A stretch of DNA of 64,000 nt from Leucobacter sp. UT-8R-CII-1-4 (GTDB lineage: Bacteria; Actinomycetota; Actinomycetes; Actinomycetales; Microbacteriaceae): positions 248,001 through 312,000 of the forward strand of contig NZ_JASCRS010000003.1 in assembly GCF_030010235.1 (NCBI RefSeq), read 5' to 3'. The stretch's first letter is position 1. Every line of letters starts with the position of its first letter. The position numbers and the translations under genes were made by a program. The notes under the pieces were generated by a model. The model did not search any database. It worked only from the letters and a program-made list of their open reading frames with translations, and had not been told where the DNA came from. This document shows, piece by piece, positions 1 to 7,604 of this stretch.

Positions 1-15
1 CGCAAGAATAGAGGG

Positions 16-642
16 GTGGAGTATCAGACCATCGCGAAACCGGCCGCGGCCGAACTCGAGATCTCGCGCTCACGATTTCTCACGAGAATCGAACGCGTAG
101 AAACCGAGGCTGAAGCCCGAGCAGTGATTGCTGCCGCACGCGACGAGCACCCGAAGGCCAGGCATCACTGCAGCGCATTTGTGCTTGGACCTGGCCAGCG
201 CACCCAGCGCTCGAACGATGATGGTGAGCCGGGCGGCACAGCCGGTGCGCCCATGCTTGATGCGCTTACGAGCGCTGGTCTGAGCGATGTGGTCGCGGTG
301 GTGACTCGTTATTTTGGTGGTGTCTTGCTTGGCGCTGGCGGCCTTACCCGGGCCTACCGTGCTGCGGTGGCCGATGCGGTACTGAACGCCGACCGGGTCA
401 CCCGAGCGCAGCGTCAGGAGGTGCTGGTTCGCACCTCCTACGATGTTGCCGCGCAGCTTGAGGCTGAGGCGAGACGTCGCGGCTGGATCGTCGGTGAGGC
501 GGCCTATAGCGATGTGGTCGAGCGCGCTTTTGCGGTCGCCGCTGGTGAGGTCGAACCGCTCGTGGCCTTGGCCGCAGAGTTGAGTGCGGGCGCAGCTGAA
601 GCGACGCTACAAGAAATCAACTACGTGGATTTGCCCGCTTAA
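16..642 (+). CDS. yigZ: YigZ/IMPACT family protein (UPF0029)
   Basis: A 208-residue protein of the usual size for the YigZ/IMPACT family. The N-terminal UPF0029 domain (about residues 15-125) carries the family signature SNDDGEPGGTAGAP at residues 66-79. The C-terminal part (about 140-195) fits the small DUF1949 domain. The family is linked to translation control in eukaryotes; the bacterial role is not settled, so no reaction is assigned. The start is a GTG close to the window edge, directly after a GAGGGG purine run, so a start further upstream cannot be excluded. The gene converges on xthA and the two stop codons share a TTAA at 639-642. Confidence 0.85.
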   Translation: MEYQTIAKPAAAELEISRSRFLTRIERVETEAEARAVIAAARDEHPKARHHCSAFVLGPGQRTQRSNDDGEPGGTAGAPMLDALTSAGLSDVVAVVTRYFGGVLLGAGGLTRAYRAAVADAVLNADRVTRAQRQEVLVRTSYDVAAQLEAEARRRGWIVGEAAYSDVVERAFAVAAGEVEPLVALAAELSAGAAEATLQEINYVDLPA

Positions 643-1520
643 CCGAAGATCATCGGCCGATCGTATTCGTCTTCAAAGGTGTCGCCGAGTAGGGTCGGGT
701 CGATATCGCAGACCACCGGAACGTGGTCGCTCGGGCCATCACCCTTGCGTTCGTCGCGGTGAATTGACGCATCGGTGACGGTGTCGGCGAACGCCTGCGA
801 GCCCATGATGAAGTCAATTCGCATGCCCTCGTTGCGTGGAAATCGCAGCTGCTTGTAGTCCCAGAAGGTGTAGCCCTCTGGCACAATCGGACGCACAACA
901 TCTTGCACAGTTGGCAGGAACGCTTCGAATGTTTTGCGCTCAACCGGAGATACATGGGTGCTCACACCCTCAATAAACGTTGGATCGCCCATGTCTGCTG
1001 GCAGTGGGGCGATATTGAAGTCACCCATCAGTGCGAGTGGTAGCTCGGGGTCTTCTGCGATCCAGCGTTCTGCATTCGCGCGGAGCGCGTTCAGCCACTC
1101 AAGCTTGTATTCAAAATGCGGATCGTCGAGCGAGCGGCCATTGGGCACGTAGAGGCTCCACAGGCGCAGGTCGCCAACGGTTACGCCGAGGGCACGTGCT
1201 TCAAGCGGCAGACCATTCGGGCCTTCTCCTTGTACGGCTTCTTGGCCCTTGATCGGCTTGCCAAACCCGGGCATGCCTTCGAAGCCACGGGCGACGTCGG
1301 TCATTTCGTGGCGGCTCGCAAAGGCAACACCGTTCCACTGGTTGAGGCCGTGAATTTCGAGCTGGTAACCGGCCTGCTCAAACAGTTCGACCGGAAACTG
1401 CTCTGGCTTGCACTTGATCTCTTGCATCGCCAGTACGTCGATGTCTTCGCGAACGAGCCAGTCGACCACTCGTGGGGCGCGGGTACGAATAGAGTTCACG
1501 TTCCAAGTGGCGATACGCAT
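639..1520 (-). CDS. xthA: Exodeoxyribonuclease III family (first paralogue)
   Basis: AP endonuclease/3'-5' exonuclease of the endonuclease-exonuclease-phosphatase fold, 293 residues, acting in base-excision repair. The start MRIATWNVNSIR carries the conserved Asn residues, LAMQE supplies the metal-binding Glu at residue 34, GDFNIAP the central Asp/Asn pair, and SDHVPVV the C-terminal Asp-His. The frame runs upstream to 1583, but those 21 residues lie over a hairpin and do not look like family sequence, so the ATG at 1520 is preferred. A second, diverged paralogue lies at 22592-23446. Function is firm from motifs. Confidence 0.93.
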   Translation of the reverse strand: MRIATWNVNSIRTRAPRVVDWLVREDIDVLAMQEIKCKPEQFPVELFEQAGYQLEIHGLNQWNGVAFASRHEMTDVARGFEGMPGFGKPIKGQEAVQGEGPNGLPLEARALGVTVGDLRLWSLYVPNGRSLDDPHFEYKLEWLNALRANAERWIAEDPELPLALMGDFNIAPLPADMGDPTFIEGVSTHVSPVERKTFEAFLPTVQDVVRPIVPEGYTFWDYKQLRFPRNEGMRIDFIMGSQAFADTVTDASIHRDERKGDGPSDHVPVVCDIDPTLLGDTFEDEYDRPMIFG

Positions 1521-1570
1521 GCCCACAAGCGTACCGGGTGCCACCTGATCGGGGGCGGGGCCAAAAAGAA

Positions 1571-1609
1571 AAGCCCCGCACATCTCGACTTGCTCGATGG
1601 GCGGGGCTT
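1571..1609 (-). terminator. Hairpin terminator insulating xthA
   Basis: AAGCCCCGC at 1571-1579 pairs with GCGGGGCTT at 1601-1609. Read on the minus strand the stem is followed by a T-rich run. It would stop leftward transcription from the island before it reaches xthA. Confidence 0.6.
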
Positions 1610-1627
1610 CATTTGGAGGGGCTATCA

Positions 1628-2068
1628 GTGGCTGACTCGCAAAATTGGAGGGCCCTTCTCGGCTTCATTCGCGACTACGTTCCTCGCGAGACATTGGAGC
1701 ATTCTTGCTCGTCCATTGTGCCGGGGTACGAGGTATCGACCGAGAGAAAGCAGACTCAGCACCGGTTGTCTGCCCTTGAGATTAAGGAGATCATTCGTCA
1801 GTTTCGCGAAGGAAAGACCACTCTGGCGCTCGCAGACGCCTCTGGATGCAGCCGGACGACGATCAGTCGACATCTTCAAAATGCAGGCCTCTCAGCGCGC
1901 GAGAAACGCTTTGATGAGGCGCAGCTGCGTGAGATGGAGCGGCTCTATGAGACGGGGCTCTCACTCGACAAAGTTGGCGAGCGGTTCGGCACGACGGGAA
2001 CCACGGCGACGAAGTATCTTCGGGCATGTGGAGTGCAGATCAGGGATAGGCACGACTGGTTGCGATAG
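1628..2068 (+). CDS. Helix-turn-helix protein, recombinase-associated type
   Basis: A 146-residue protein with two consecutive resolvase-like HTH units. The first covers roughly residues 50-85 (LSALEIKEIIRQFREGKT onward); the second covers about 95-135 (ARLYxxGxSLDKVGERFG-like). Small two-HTH proteins of this kind are common beside large serine recombinases in actinobacterial islands (family knowledge, from memory). The GTG start at 1628 is chosen because a TTGGAGGGG ribosome site lies at 1613-1621; the frame is open further upstream but crosses the terminator hairpin. It marks the left end of the island, with the recombinase remnant at 6245-7385 marking the right end. Possible roles are a recombination accessory factor or a regulator. 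Confidence 0.6.
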   Translation: MADSQNWRALLGFIRDYVPRETLEHSCSSIVPGYEVSTERKQTQHRLSALEIKEIIRQFREGKTTLALADASGCSRTTISRHLQNAGLSAREKRFDEAQLREMERLYETGLSLDKVGERFGTTGTTATKYLRACGVQIRDRHDWLR

Positions 2069-2082
2069 CTGATGCTGCTCCA

Positions 2083-3444
2083 TTACCAGTAGATCGCGAT
2101 GATTTCCGTATCTATGAGGTTTTCCGGTGCCTGTACTGCCTTGAGTTTTTGATTGCTCGAGGCAGCGGAGGGCTGGGATTCAAGAACAGGGAAAAGAGAC
2201 AATCCCTCGGCGGCACGGGCTTCTTCCCTTATCTCAAGGTCACGATCTGGATGCAGGGCCTTGTCGGTAAGTCCTTCTAGATAGGTTCTTATCAGTTTGA
2301 ATGCGGTTTTCTGGTCGGATACCGAAGCGGAGCGAAGGCTGAGCACATCTAATTGTTCGGAGATACACTCATCTTGTTCCGCATTCAGCCTGACATCCAG
2401 TTCAGAAGTCACAGATTCGTGATACCGAAGGAGTGCAGCTCGCAGCTTCACGCTATTGGCATCCGGTGCAGTCTTTTGCGGTGTGAATGAAACCCTGCCT
2501 GCAGCGTGTATTTGGCCCACGAGGTCTGGAACCATCTCACGGAAGAGATCTGCTAGCTTCACAGGAGTCCAAGAGGCTTGAACTCCACTTCGAGAGATGC
2601 GACCAAGCACAGTGAACTCGGCCTCTGAGAACAAGACTCGGCGTAGATCCTTCCAATATGCCAAGTGCTCTGTAACCCCCACTAGTTCCAAAGGCTCAGC
2701 TGCAACGTCTAACTCTTCAATGAGCTGGTTATGCACGATATACCGAGTGTTCTCCACGTTGATGACTGAGTAGTCGATCACCTGCGCTCGGATGGGAACC
2801 AGCCCAGCCAGGAGACGCTCGAGAATCTTCTTTACTGGTTGCACTTCCTGAAGGGCCGCTGCACCACCTTGGGCCGCAAACATCTCAGGATAGTCATCTG
2901 CCATGCCGGAAAGCTCACTTGTGACCGTGCTGAGATGGAACACGGGATCGGTGGAGAGTCGAACCCGAAACTCGATGAGTTCTCCTCGGACAAGGCGTTC
3001 TTCGTTGAGTAGGAGCGATGTGTCTGTAGTGGAGAGCAAGGCTTCGAGTGAAGAAGCAGGGCGCTCTGGGGTTGATTTGTCGACCAGCCTTAAGCCTGGG
3101 ATGGCACGAAAGTCCCTAAACCAAGACTGAACCGTTGACTTTCTAGACGTCTGAATTGATGTGCTGTTTGTGGTCTGAAACCGGGATGATGCACCGGCCT
3201 TGCCAGCAAGTGGGTTACTCGCTTCTAGGGAGGCTTCTAGTTCAGCTTGGAACTCATCGGAACTGCTCTCGGATCGTCCCTCCCGGAGGTCTCCTTTTAT
3301 CGAGGAGAGAAGGCTTGTCAACGTGACTTCGTCTAGGTACACAAACTCGCGAAGATTATCCTTGGAGACATCAGTCGGCTTGGACATCTCCTTTTGCTTC
3401 TTTGGCCTATTCCGCCAGCGCCGCCACCTGTCACGCAAACTCAT
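2083..3444 (-). CDS. DUF6414-like protein, partner of the AAA+ ATPase
   Basis: A 453-residue protein with no catalytic motif I can recognise. After a very basic N-terminus (many Arg/Lys in the first 20 residues) comes REFVYLDE at residues 32-39, the opening I associate with the DUF6414 family. A Ser-rich stretch (about 55-105) and a globular alpha/beta region follow. No signal peptide or membrane helix is evident. Its ATG overlaps the stop of the AAA+ gene by 4 bp (ATGA, 3441-3444) and has a GGAGG site 7 bases upstream, so the two are translationally coupled. GC content is visibly lower than in flanking housekeeping genes. The family name is from memory and should be checked; the role is unknown. 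Confidence 0.7.
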   Translation of the reverse strand: MSLRDRWRRWRNRPKKQKEMSKPTDVSKDNLREFVYLDEVTLTSLLSSIKGDLREGRSESSSDEFQAELEASLEASNPLAGKAGASSRFQTTNSTSIQTSRKSTVQSWFRDFRAIPGLRLVDKSTPERPASSLEALLSTTDTSLLLNEERLVRGELIEFRVRLSTDPVFHLSTVTSELSGMADDYPEMFAAQGGAAALQEVQPVKKILERLLAGLVPIRAQVIDYSVINVENTRYIVHNQLIEELDVAAEPLELVGVTEHLAYWKDLRRVLFSEAEFTVLGRISRSGVQASWTPVKLADLFREMVPDLVGQIHAAGRVSFTPQKTAPDANSVKLRAALLRYHESVTSELDVRLNAEQDECISEQLDVLSLRSASVSDQKTAFKLIRTYLEGLTDKALHPDRDLEIREEARAAEGLSLFPVLESQPSAASSNQKLKAVQAPENLIDTEIIAIYW

Positions 3445-4685
3445 TTCGACACCTCCTTCGCCTCTGTGCGTTTAGGTCTTTGCGAAACTCGTTCATACGC
3501 AACGGAGACATCTTCAGGCGATATGGCCTCACGATCATCACCGGCTGCGACCAATGCTGCTTCTGTCCATATTGCAGTGAGCTCTGCTGCGGACCATCCT
3601 TCTGTTAGGAGGGCGATATCCTCAAGCGGTAGTTCTCCGATGGTTTCAAGTTGGTTCGCGCGCACGCTAAGAATCTCAAACCGGTCCTGCATGGTGGGCA
3701 GGCCAAACTCAATTTCCCAATCGAAGCGACCGGGCCTGGTTAGAGCGGGATCGAGAGCTTCTACCCGGTTGGTGGCCGCAATAACCATCACGCTTTTACC
3801 TTGATCGTCGAATCCGTCCATCAGCGTAAGGAACTGAGCGACTAGCTTCCGAGATGATTCATGAGAATCACCACCACGATGCTCCGCAATACTGTCGATC
3901 TCGTCGAAAAAAATGATCGCTCGTCCCGATTCGCACTTTGTGGCCGCCTCGAAAATCTTTCGAAGCGTATCCTCAGAACTGCCAACATATTTGCTTACGA
4001 TCGATGGTCCACTTACGAGAAAGAACTCCGCTTTGGATTCTCGTGCAATGATGCGTGCCAAGTGAGTCTTGCCGGTGCCAGGCGGTCCTGTGAAGAGGAC
4101 TCCTTTAACTGGACGTGCTCTGATCTTTTCCAGCTTCTCTCGTCGCTCTAGCTGTGTTTCAATAAGTTCGCGAGCACGCTCCTTAACGCGAGGATAGCCT
4201 CCAAAATCGCTAAATCCCGCGCCTAAACTGCTGGCATCCCAAAGGTAAGCTTCCTTGACATCATCGACATCAAGCTCTTGACTCAGCAGACTGCTCCGAA
4301 TCGGAGTGTCAGCAATGACTCGAATTACACCGTCAAAGGCGTTGTATTCAATGGTGTTGCCCTTTTCTACCTCAATATCGAAGTCGTTTGACAGCACCTT
4401 GAGCTCATGATTGAGCTCTACTACAACGGTATTGTCTTCGAGAACCTCGCGAACCACGGCCACAGAGTTGGTCTCTTTCCATAAGCCCGGTGGCGTGGAT
4501 TCCCAGCCGGCCGAACCAAGAATCAAGACATCTCCCGGGGCGACATGTTGGAGATTTGCTAGGCCGGTGGCGCGACCTGTGCCTCCCCCTGGGAGCCGGT
4601 AGTGGATAGTGGCGTTCTCTGCGTCTACCCTGACGGCTTTCACTAAGTTTCCTACAGGACCAAGTGCCTCAAGATCTTCAATCAT
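3441..4685 (-). CDS. Classic-clade AAA+ ATPase (CDC48/FtsH/ARC-like)
   Basis: A 414-residue single-ring AAA+ ATPase. Residues 1-140 form a beta-rich N-domain reminiscent of the OB domains of proteasome-associated ATPases. The AAA core follows: Walker A GPPGTGKT at 200-207, aromatic pore loop KYVG at 232-235, Walker B IIFFDEID at 257-264, sensor-1 ATN at 304-306, and the Arg finger region RPGRFD at 317-322. A C-terminal lid (about 345-400) completes it. All ATPase residues are present, so an active unfoldase or remodeller is expected. There is no protease domain, so it must act with a partner, most simply the coupled DUF6414-like protein downstream. Start ATG has GGAGG 7 bases upstream. Island location and lower GC suggest transfer. 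Confidence 0.88.
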   Translation of the reverse strand: MIEDLEALGPVGNLVKAVRVDAENATIHYRLPGGGTGRATGLANLQHVAPGDVLILGSAGWESTPPGLWKETNSVAVVREVLEDNTVVVELNHELKVLSNDFDIEVEKGNTIEYNAFDGVIRVIADTPIRSSLLSQELDVDDVKEAYLWDASSLGAGFSDFGGYPRVKERARELIETQLERREKLEKIRARPVKGVLFTGPPGTGKTHLARIIARESKAEFFLVSGPSIVSKYVGSSEDTLRKIFEAATKCESGRAIIFFDEIDSIAEHRGGDSHESSRKLVAQFLTLMDGFDDQGKSVMVIAATNRVEALDPALTRPGRFDWEIEFGLPTMQDRFEILSVRANQLETIGELPLEDIALLTEGWSAAELTAIWTEAALVAAGDDREAISPEDVSVAYERVSQRPKRTEAKEVSK

Positions 4686-4756
4686 TCGGGCCTCCTACGC
4701 AAAGAGGCTCCAACGAACTCGGCCGACTTCTTAGATGCGTTCTCATGTTGTTCCTG

Positions 4757-4784
4757 AGTATGACATTTACCTCATACAAGTCAA
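4757..4784 (-). promoter_or_regulatory. Promoter with embedded palindrome for the AAA+/DUF6414 operon
   Basis: On the minus strand there is a -35-like TTGACT (4779-4784) and a -10-like CATACT (4757-4762) with a 16-base spacer. A perfect inverted repeat GTATGA-N8-TCATAC occupies 4758-4777, exactly between and overlapping the two elements, as a repressor operator would. The rest of the 290-base gap 4686-4976 shows no gene. Confidence 0.45.
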
Positions 4785-4976
4785 GTCCTCACTGATTTGG
4801 CCATTCATCGCTTAGTTCAGACGGGGCTGTTCTTTAGTTGAGGCCGACTTGTCGCTCTAGATCACAGTCCTCCTGAGGCGCTTTTAGGTCCGTGGTCCGA
4901 TCCTTTGAAAAACGGGTGTGCTCGATGCTGAATTCGATTAGTAGAGCTGCGCAGGAACCCTGAGTGAACCACTCCC

Positions 4977-5843
4977 CTACTCTTCCGGGGTCTCTAATGC
5001 TTCTAGTCCTTCTTCGCTGATCGGAGGCAGAAGATCCCATAGTCCATCAGACTCGAGATCGCAGTCACAGTACGTGAATTGATCGCCACAACGAGGACAC
5101 TCCTCCACGCAACATCCAGGTCCATGCAACTCACCGAGTCTGCATCCACAGTCTCGACAGTGCTCCCGTGGAACGTACCCCTCTCTTCGAGTTTCCTCCC
5201 AATGGGACTCACGCCCCCAGTGAATGCGCTGGAAAATTATACCTTCGCAGGACACCTCTGGGTATTTCTGTGCGGTGAGAAGCTTGTGAGGCCAACTTCG
5301 ATGCATGGAGCGCCCTTGAAACTCGACGAACTCGCTGCGAAACTCTTGGACCATCTGGGCCGCCGTAGGAGCATTCGCCACTGACAAATGCTGGGTCAAA
5401 CCGCCTTGAAAATGAGTCAGATGAAATGAATCAAGAAACTCAAAGATCAGAAGGTAGTTCTCCCGCACTTCATGTATCAACAAGTCGGTCTCATAGTGGG
5501 TTATGGCGTTACGCCATTTGATTGCCTGGTCAATGGCTGCAACATCACGAGGTTCGATTGTGACCTCTACGGACCGCAAACGCTCTAGAGCGCGTTCAAG
5601 CGAAACTGTTCTATTCGGTCGATCAACATTCTCAAAAAGTAGGAGCCTGTGTTCCTCGTGGAGCCGATGCTTCAGGAGCAACTCAAGAGCATGGACAAGA
5701 TTTAGAACCGCAAACTTCCACTGGCCGGGATCTTCTGCGGCCTGAGCTACCTTGGCTAGCGACTCGTTCAAGGAGTCATATGCGTTTTCGAGAAGTGAAA
5801 GCTTTAGAGATACGATTCTTTGCTCCGCATTCTCGGCATCCAT
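4977..5843 (-). CDS. HEPN-like protein with C-terminal cysteine cluster
   Basis: A 288-residue protein. The N-terminal half is all-helical and carries RNAITH at residues 111-116, matching the Rx4-6H active-site motif of HEPN ribonucleases, preceded by a typical HEPN helix (about 45-60). The C-terminal part is rich in Cys (199, 229, 232, 234, 244, 245, 249, 252, 259, 261) and probably binds zinc. This suggests RNA cleavage with a nucleic-acid or partner-binding tail. It lies 57 bases after the XRE regulator gene and reads the same way. HEPN proteins are frequent toxins and effectors in defence systems; the Cys-rich fusion is not one I recognise. RNase activity is inferred only from the motif. 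Confidence 0.65.
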   Translation of the reverse strand: MDAENAEQRIVSLKLSLLENAYDSLNESLAKVAQAAEDPGQWKFAVLNLVHALELLLKHRLHEEHRLLLFENVDRPNRTVSLERALERLRSVEVTIEPRDVAAIDQAIKWRNAITHYETDLLIHEVRENYLLIFEFLDSFHLTHFQGGLTQHLSVANAPTAAQMVQEFRSEFVEFQGRSMHRSWPHKLLTAQKYPEVSCEGIIFQRIHWGRESHWEETRREGYVPREHCRDCGCRLGELHGPGCCVEECPRCGDQFTYCDCDLESDGLWDLLPPISEEGLEALETPEE

Positions 5844-5900
5844 ACATTCCAGGCTATATCAGGTGTTGTTGGTCGCCTATAAATGTAGACCCTCTTGGCC

Positions 5901-6185
5901 CTATGGCTTTCCGTCGGCAACTCTCGGAGAGTCATCAGACAGGAGGTCGCGAGTATTTACGCCGAGTATTTCCGCAAGTGCAACAAGCGTCTTGAGCCTC
6001 GGGTTTGCGGCGGTACCGGGATTCGATTCGCCCTTTTCGAGCTTAAGATACGTAAAGGTTGAGATGCCCGCGGCGTGAGCGATCTTCTCTTGGCTGAGGC
6101 CCGTGGCTGCGCGCGCACGTTGGAGGCGGAGTCTGAGTTCGCGGACGAACGCTTCCCAGCTATCCGCACTCTCTTCTGTCGCCAT
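5901..6185 (-). CDS. XRE-family HTH regulator
   Basis: A 94-residue DNA-binding protein consisting almost entirely of one Cro/C1-type HTH: LQRARAATGLSQEKIAHAAG followed by the recognition helix TFTYLKLEKGESNPG. It probably represses its own operon and the HEPN gene immediately downstream, much as antitoxin or control genes do; that is inference from arrangement. An inverted repeat lies directly upstream of its ATG at 6188-6216. No sensor domain is present. It could also act on the palindrome in the AAA+ promoter, although the two repeats differ in sequence. Confidence 0.85.
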   Translation of the reverse strand: MATEESADSWEAFVRELRLRLQRARAATGLSQEKIAHAAGISTFTYLKLEKGESNPGTAANPRLKTLVALAEILGVNTRDLLSDDSPRVADGKP

Positions 6186-6187
6186 AT

Positions 6188-6216
6188 TTCCAGCGTGGAG
6201 TTACTTGATGCTGGAA
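6188..6216 (-). promoter_or_regulatory. Inverted repeat upstream of XRE gene
   Basis: TTCCAGC (6188-6194) and GCTGGAA (6210-6216) form perfect 7-base arms with a 15-base spacer, ending three bases before the XRE start codon. Likely an autoregulatory operator or a leader hairpin. Confidence 0.35.
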
Positions 6217-6244
6217 TTGCACGTGTATTCATGCCGCTATTGAA

Positions 6245-7385
6245 GTGCGCAAGTACGGCGTACTTGGAACTAATTTCTTAGGTGGCACCAACGGCAAGGC
6301 GCCCCTTGGCTACCTCAACCACCAAGGATTCGACAGCGAAAGGCGTGAGTACAGCAACGTAATTCTGGGCGAAGAGCGAACCTCGTTGGTTCGGCAGGCG
6401 TTCGAACTGTACGCCACGGGCGACTGGACGGCTGTGAAACTTGCCTCGCGCCTGAACCGTTTGGGGCCGCGCACCCTTGCAACCGCCAGGGTGTCCTCCT
6501 CGCCAATCACGGAGAGCTACGTCTACCGCATCCTCGGAAATCCCTACTACACGGGCGTGGTGCGATTCCAGGGCGTCACTTACGTTGGGCGGCACGAGCC
6601 GCTGACGGACACCGTGATGTGGCAGCGAGTGCAGGATATTCTCAAGTCGCACAATCAGGGTGAGCGCACGAGAAAGCACCCCCACTAGCTCCGCTCGACC
6701 GTTTACTGCGGTGGGAGCGGAGAACGCTTGCTCGTCAGCATGAGCTGATCGAAGACCGGGGTGCGGTGCCCGTACTTCATGTGCGCCGGACGTCACTCGA
6801 AGCGGAACGATCGTGCCATGAACGCCGTGCTGATCTATGAAGTCGAAGATAAGCTCAAAGAGCACTACCAGCAAGTGCAGCTCTCACCCCGGAGTTATGC
6901 GTCAGTGTGAAAGAAATTATCCGAGAAGGTCTGAGTGACTCACGCGAGCAAACCGAAGCCGAGCAGCGCGCCCTGAAGCTCGAAGAAGACAAACTCGAAC
7001 GCCAACAGATGAAGCTCCTTGATTCGCACTACGTTGACTCGATCCCTGTCGTCCTGCTCGGCAAAGAACAAGCTCGGATCAGTAGAAGCTTGACCGAGAT
7101 CGGGCCGCAGATGAACGCCAGCACCGTGCACGTTGAGGAGGTTGAACAGAATCTCAACCTTGCACTGGAACTCGCCGAGTGCGTTGGGCGGGTGTACCCG
7201 AGTGCGCCGGATTACATCAAGCGGTAAATGAACCAGGCTCTGTTTGAACAGGTGCTTGTGGTGCGCAACGCAGGCGACACTGACACATTCCACCTGGAAG
7301 CCGAACTGCGCGAACCATTCGTGACGCTCACAAGTCGAGAAATAAAAACCGCAGTAGCGGCACACAGGCAAGCAAAGAAAAAGAA
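6245..7385 (+). pseudogene. Decayed large serine recombinase
   Basis: Remnant of the recombinase domain and C-terminus of a large serine recombinase. The piece begins near GGTNGKAPLGYLN, so the catalytic resolvase domain is missing. The conserved linker and recombinase fold follow (ITESYVYRILGNPYYTG at about residues 90-106 of the open segment). In the same frame come a TAG at 6686-6688, a TGA at 6749-6751 inside the zinc-ribbon region, a frameshift near 6905, and a TAA at 7225-7227 just before MNQALFEQ, a usual C-terminal recombinase motif. At least four lesions make it non-functional. It presumably once mobilised the island to its left. The 3' limit is approximate. Confidence 0.8.
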
Positions 7386-7418
7386 CAGGCCGACCCTTGT
7401 GGGACGACCTGTTTCTTC
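7379..7418 (-). terminator. Terminator of tRNA-Gly
   Basis: Imperfect hairpin: AAGAACAGG (7381-7389) against CCTGTTTCTT (7408-7417) with further inner pairs. On the minus strand it is followed by a T-rich run, 60 bases downstream of the tRNA 3' end. Confidence 0.55.
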
Positions 7419-7474
7419 TGATGTTCTAAGGTCTGCTACCCAAACTTTTGTGCAGAGTTTGAGTAAGAAGACCT

Positions 7475-7548
7475 TGGAGGGGCCGACGGGAATCGAACCC
7501 GCGTTCTCAGCTTGGGAAGCTGATGTCTTACCATTAGACGACGGCCCC
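7475..7548 (-). tRNA. tRNA-Gly(CCC)
   Basis: Complete cloverleaf on the minus strand. The acceptor GGGGCCG (5' end at 7548) pairs with CGGCCCC, the D-arm is GTC-TAATGGTA-AGAC, the anticodon loop is TTCCCAA, giving anticodon CCC (codon GGG), and the T-arm is CGGG-TTCGAAT-CCCG. The CCA end is encoded (7475-7477). It borders the island containing the recombinase remnant, although large serine recombinases do not usually use tRNA genes as targets. Confidence 0.95.
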
Positions 7549-7604
7549 GAAGAGGCACAAGGCCTCAACGGATCAACCCTATCAAGGCTGACCCATCTGT
7601 CCTA

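Noticed and set aside
1116-2072. Long plus-strand frame opposite xthA
   Set aside because: It is antisense to xthA and runs through a terminator; no family sequence.
6278-6874. 198-codon frame on the minus strand over the recombinase remnant
   Set aside because: Shadow of the recombinase coding strand in GC-rich DNA; the plus strand has clear family motifs.
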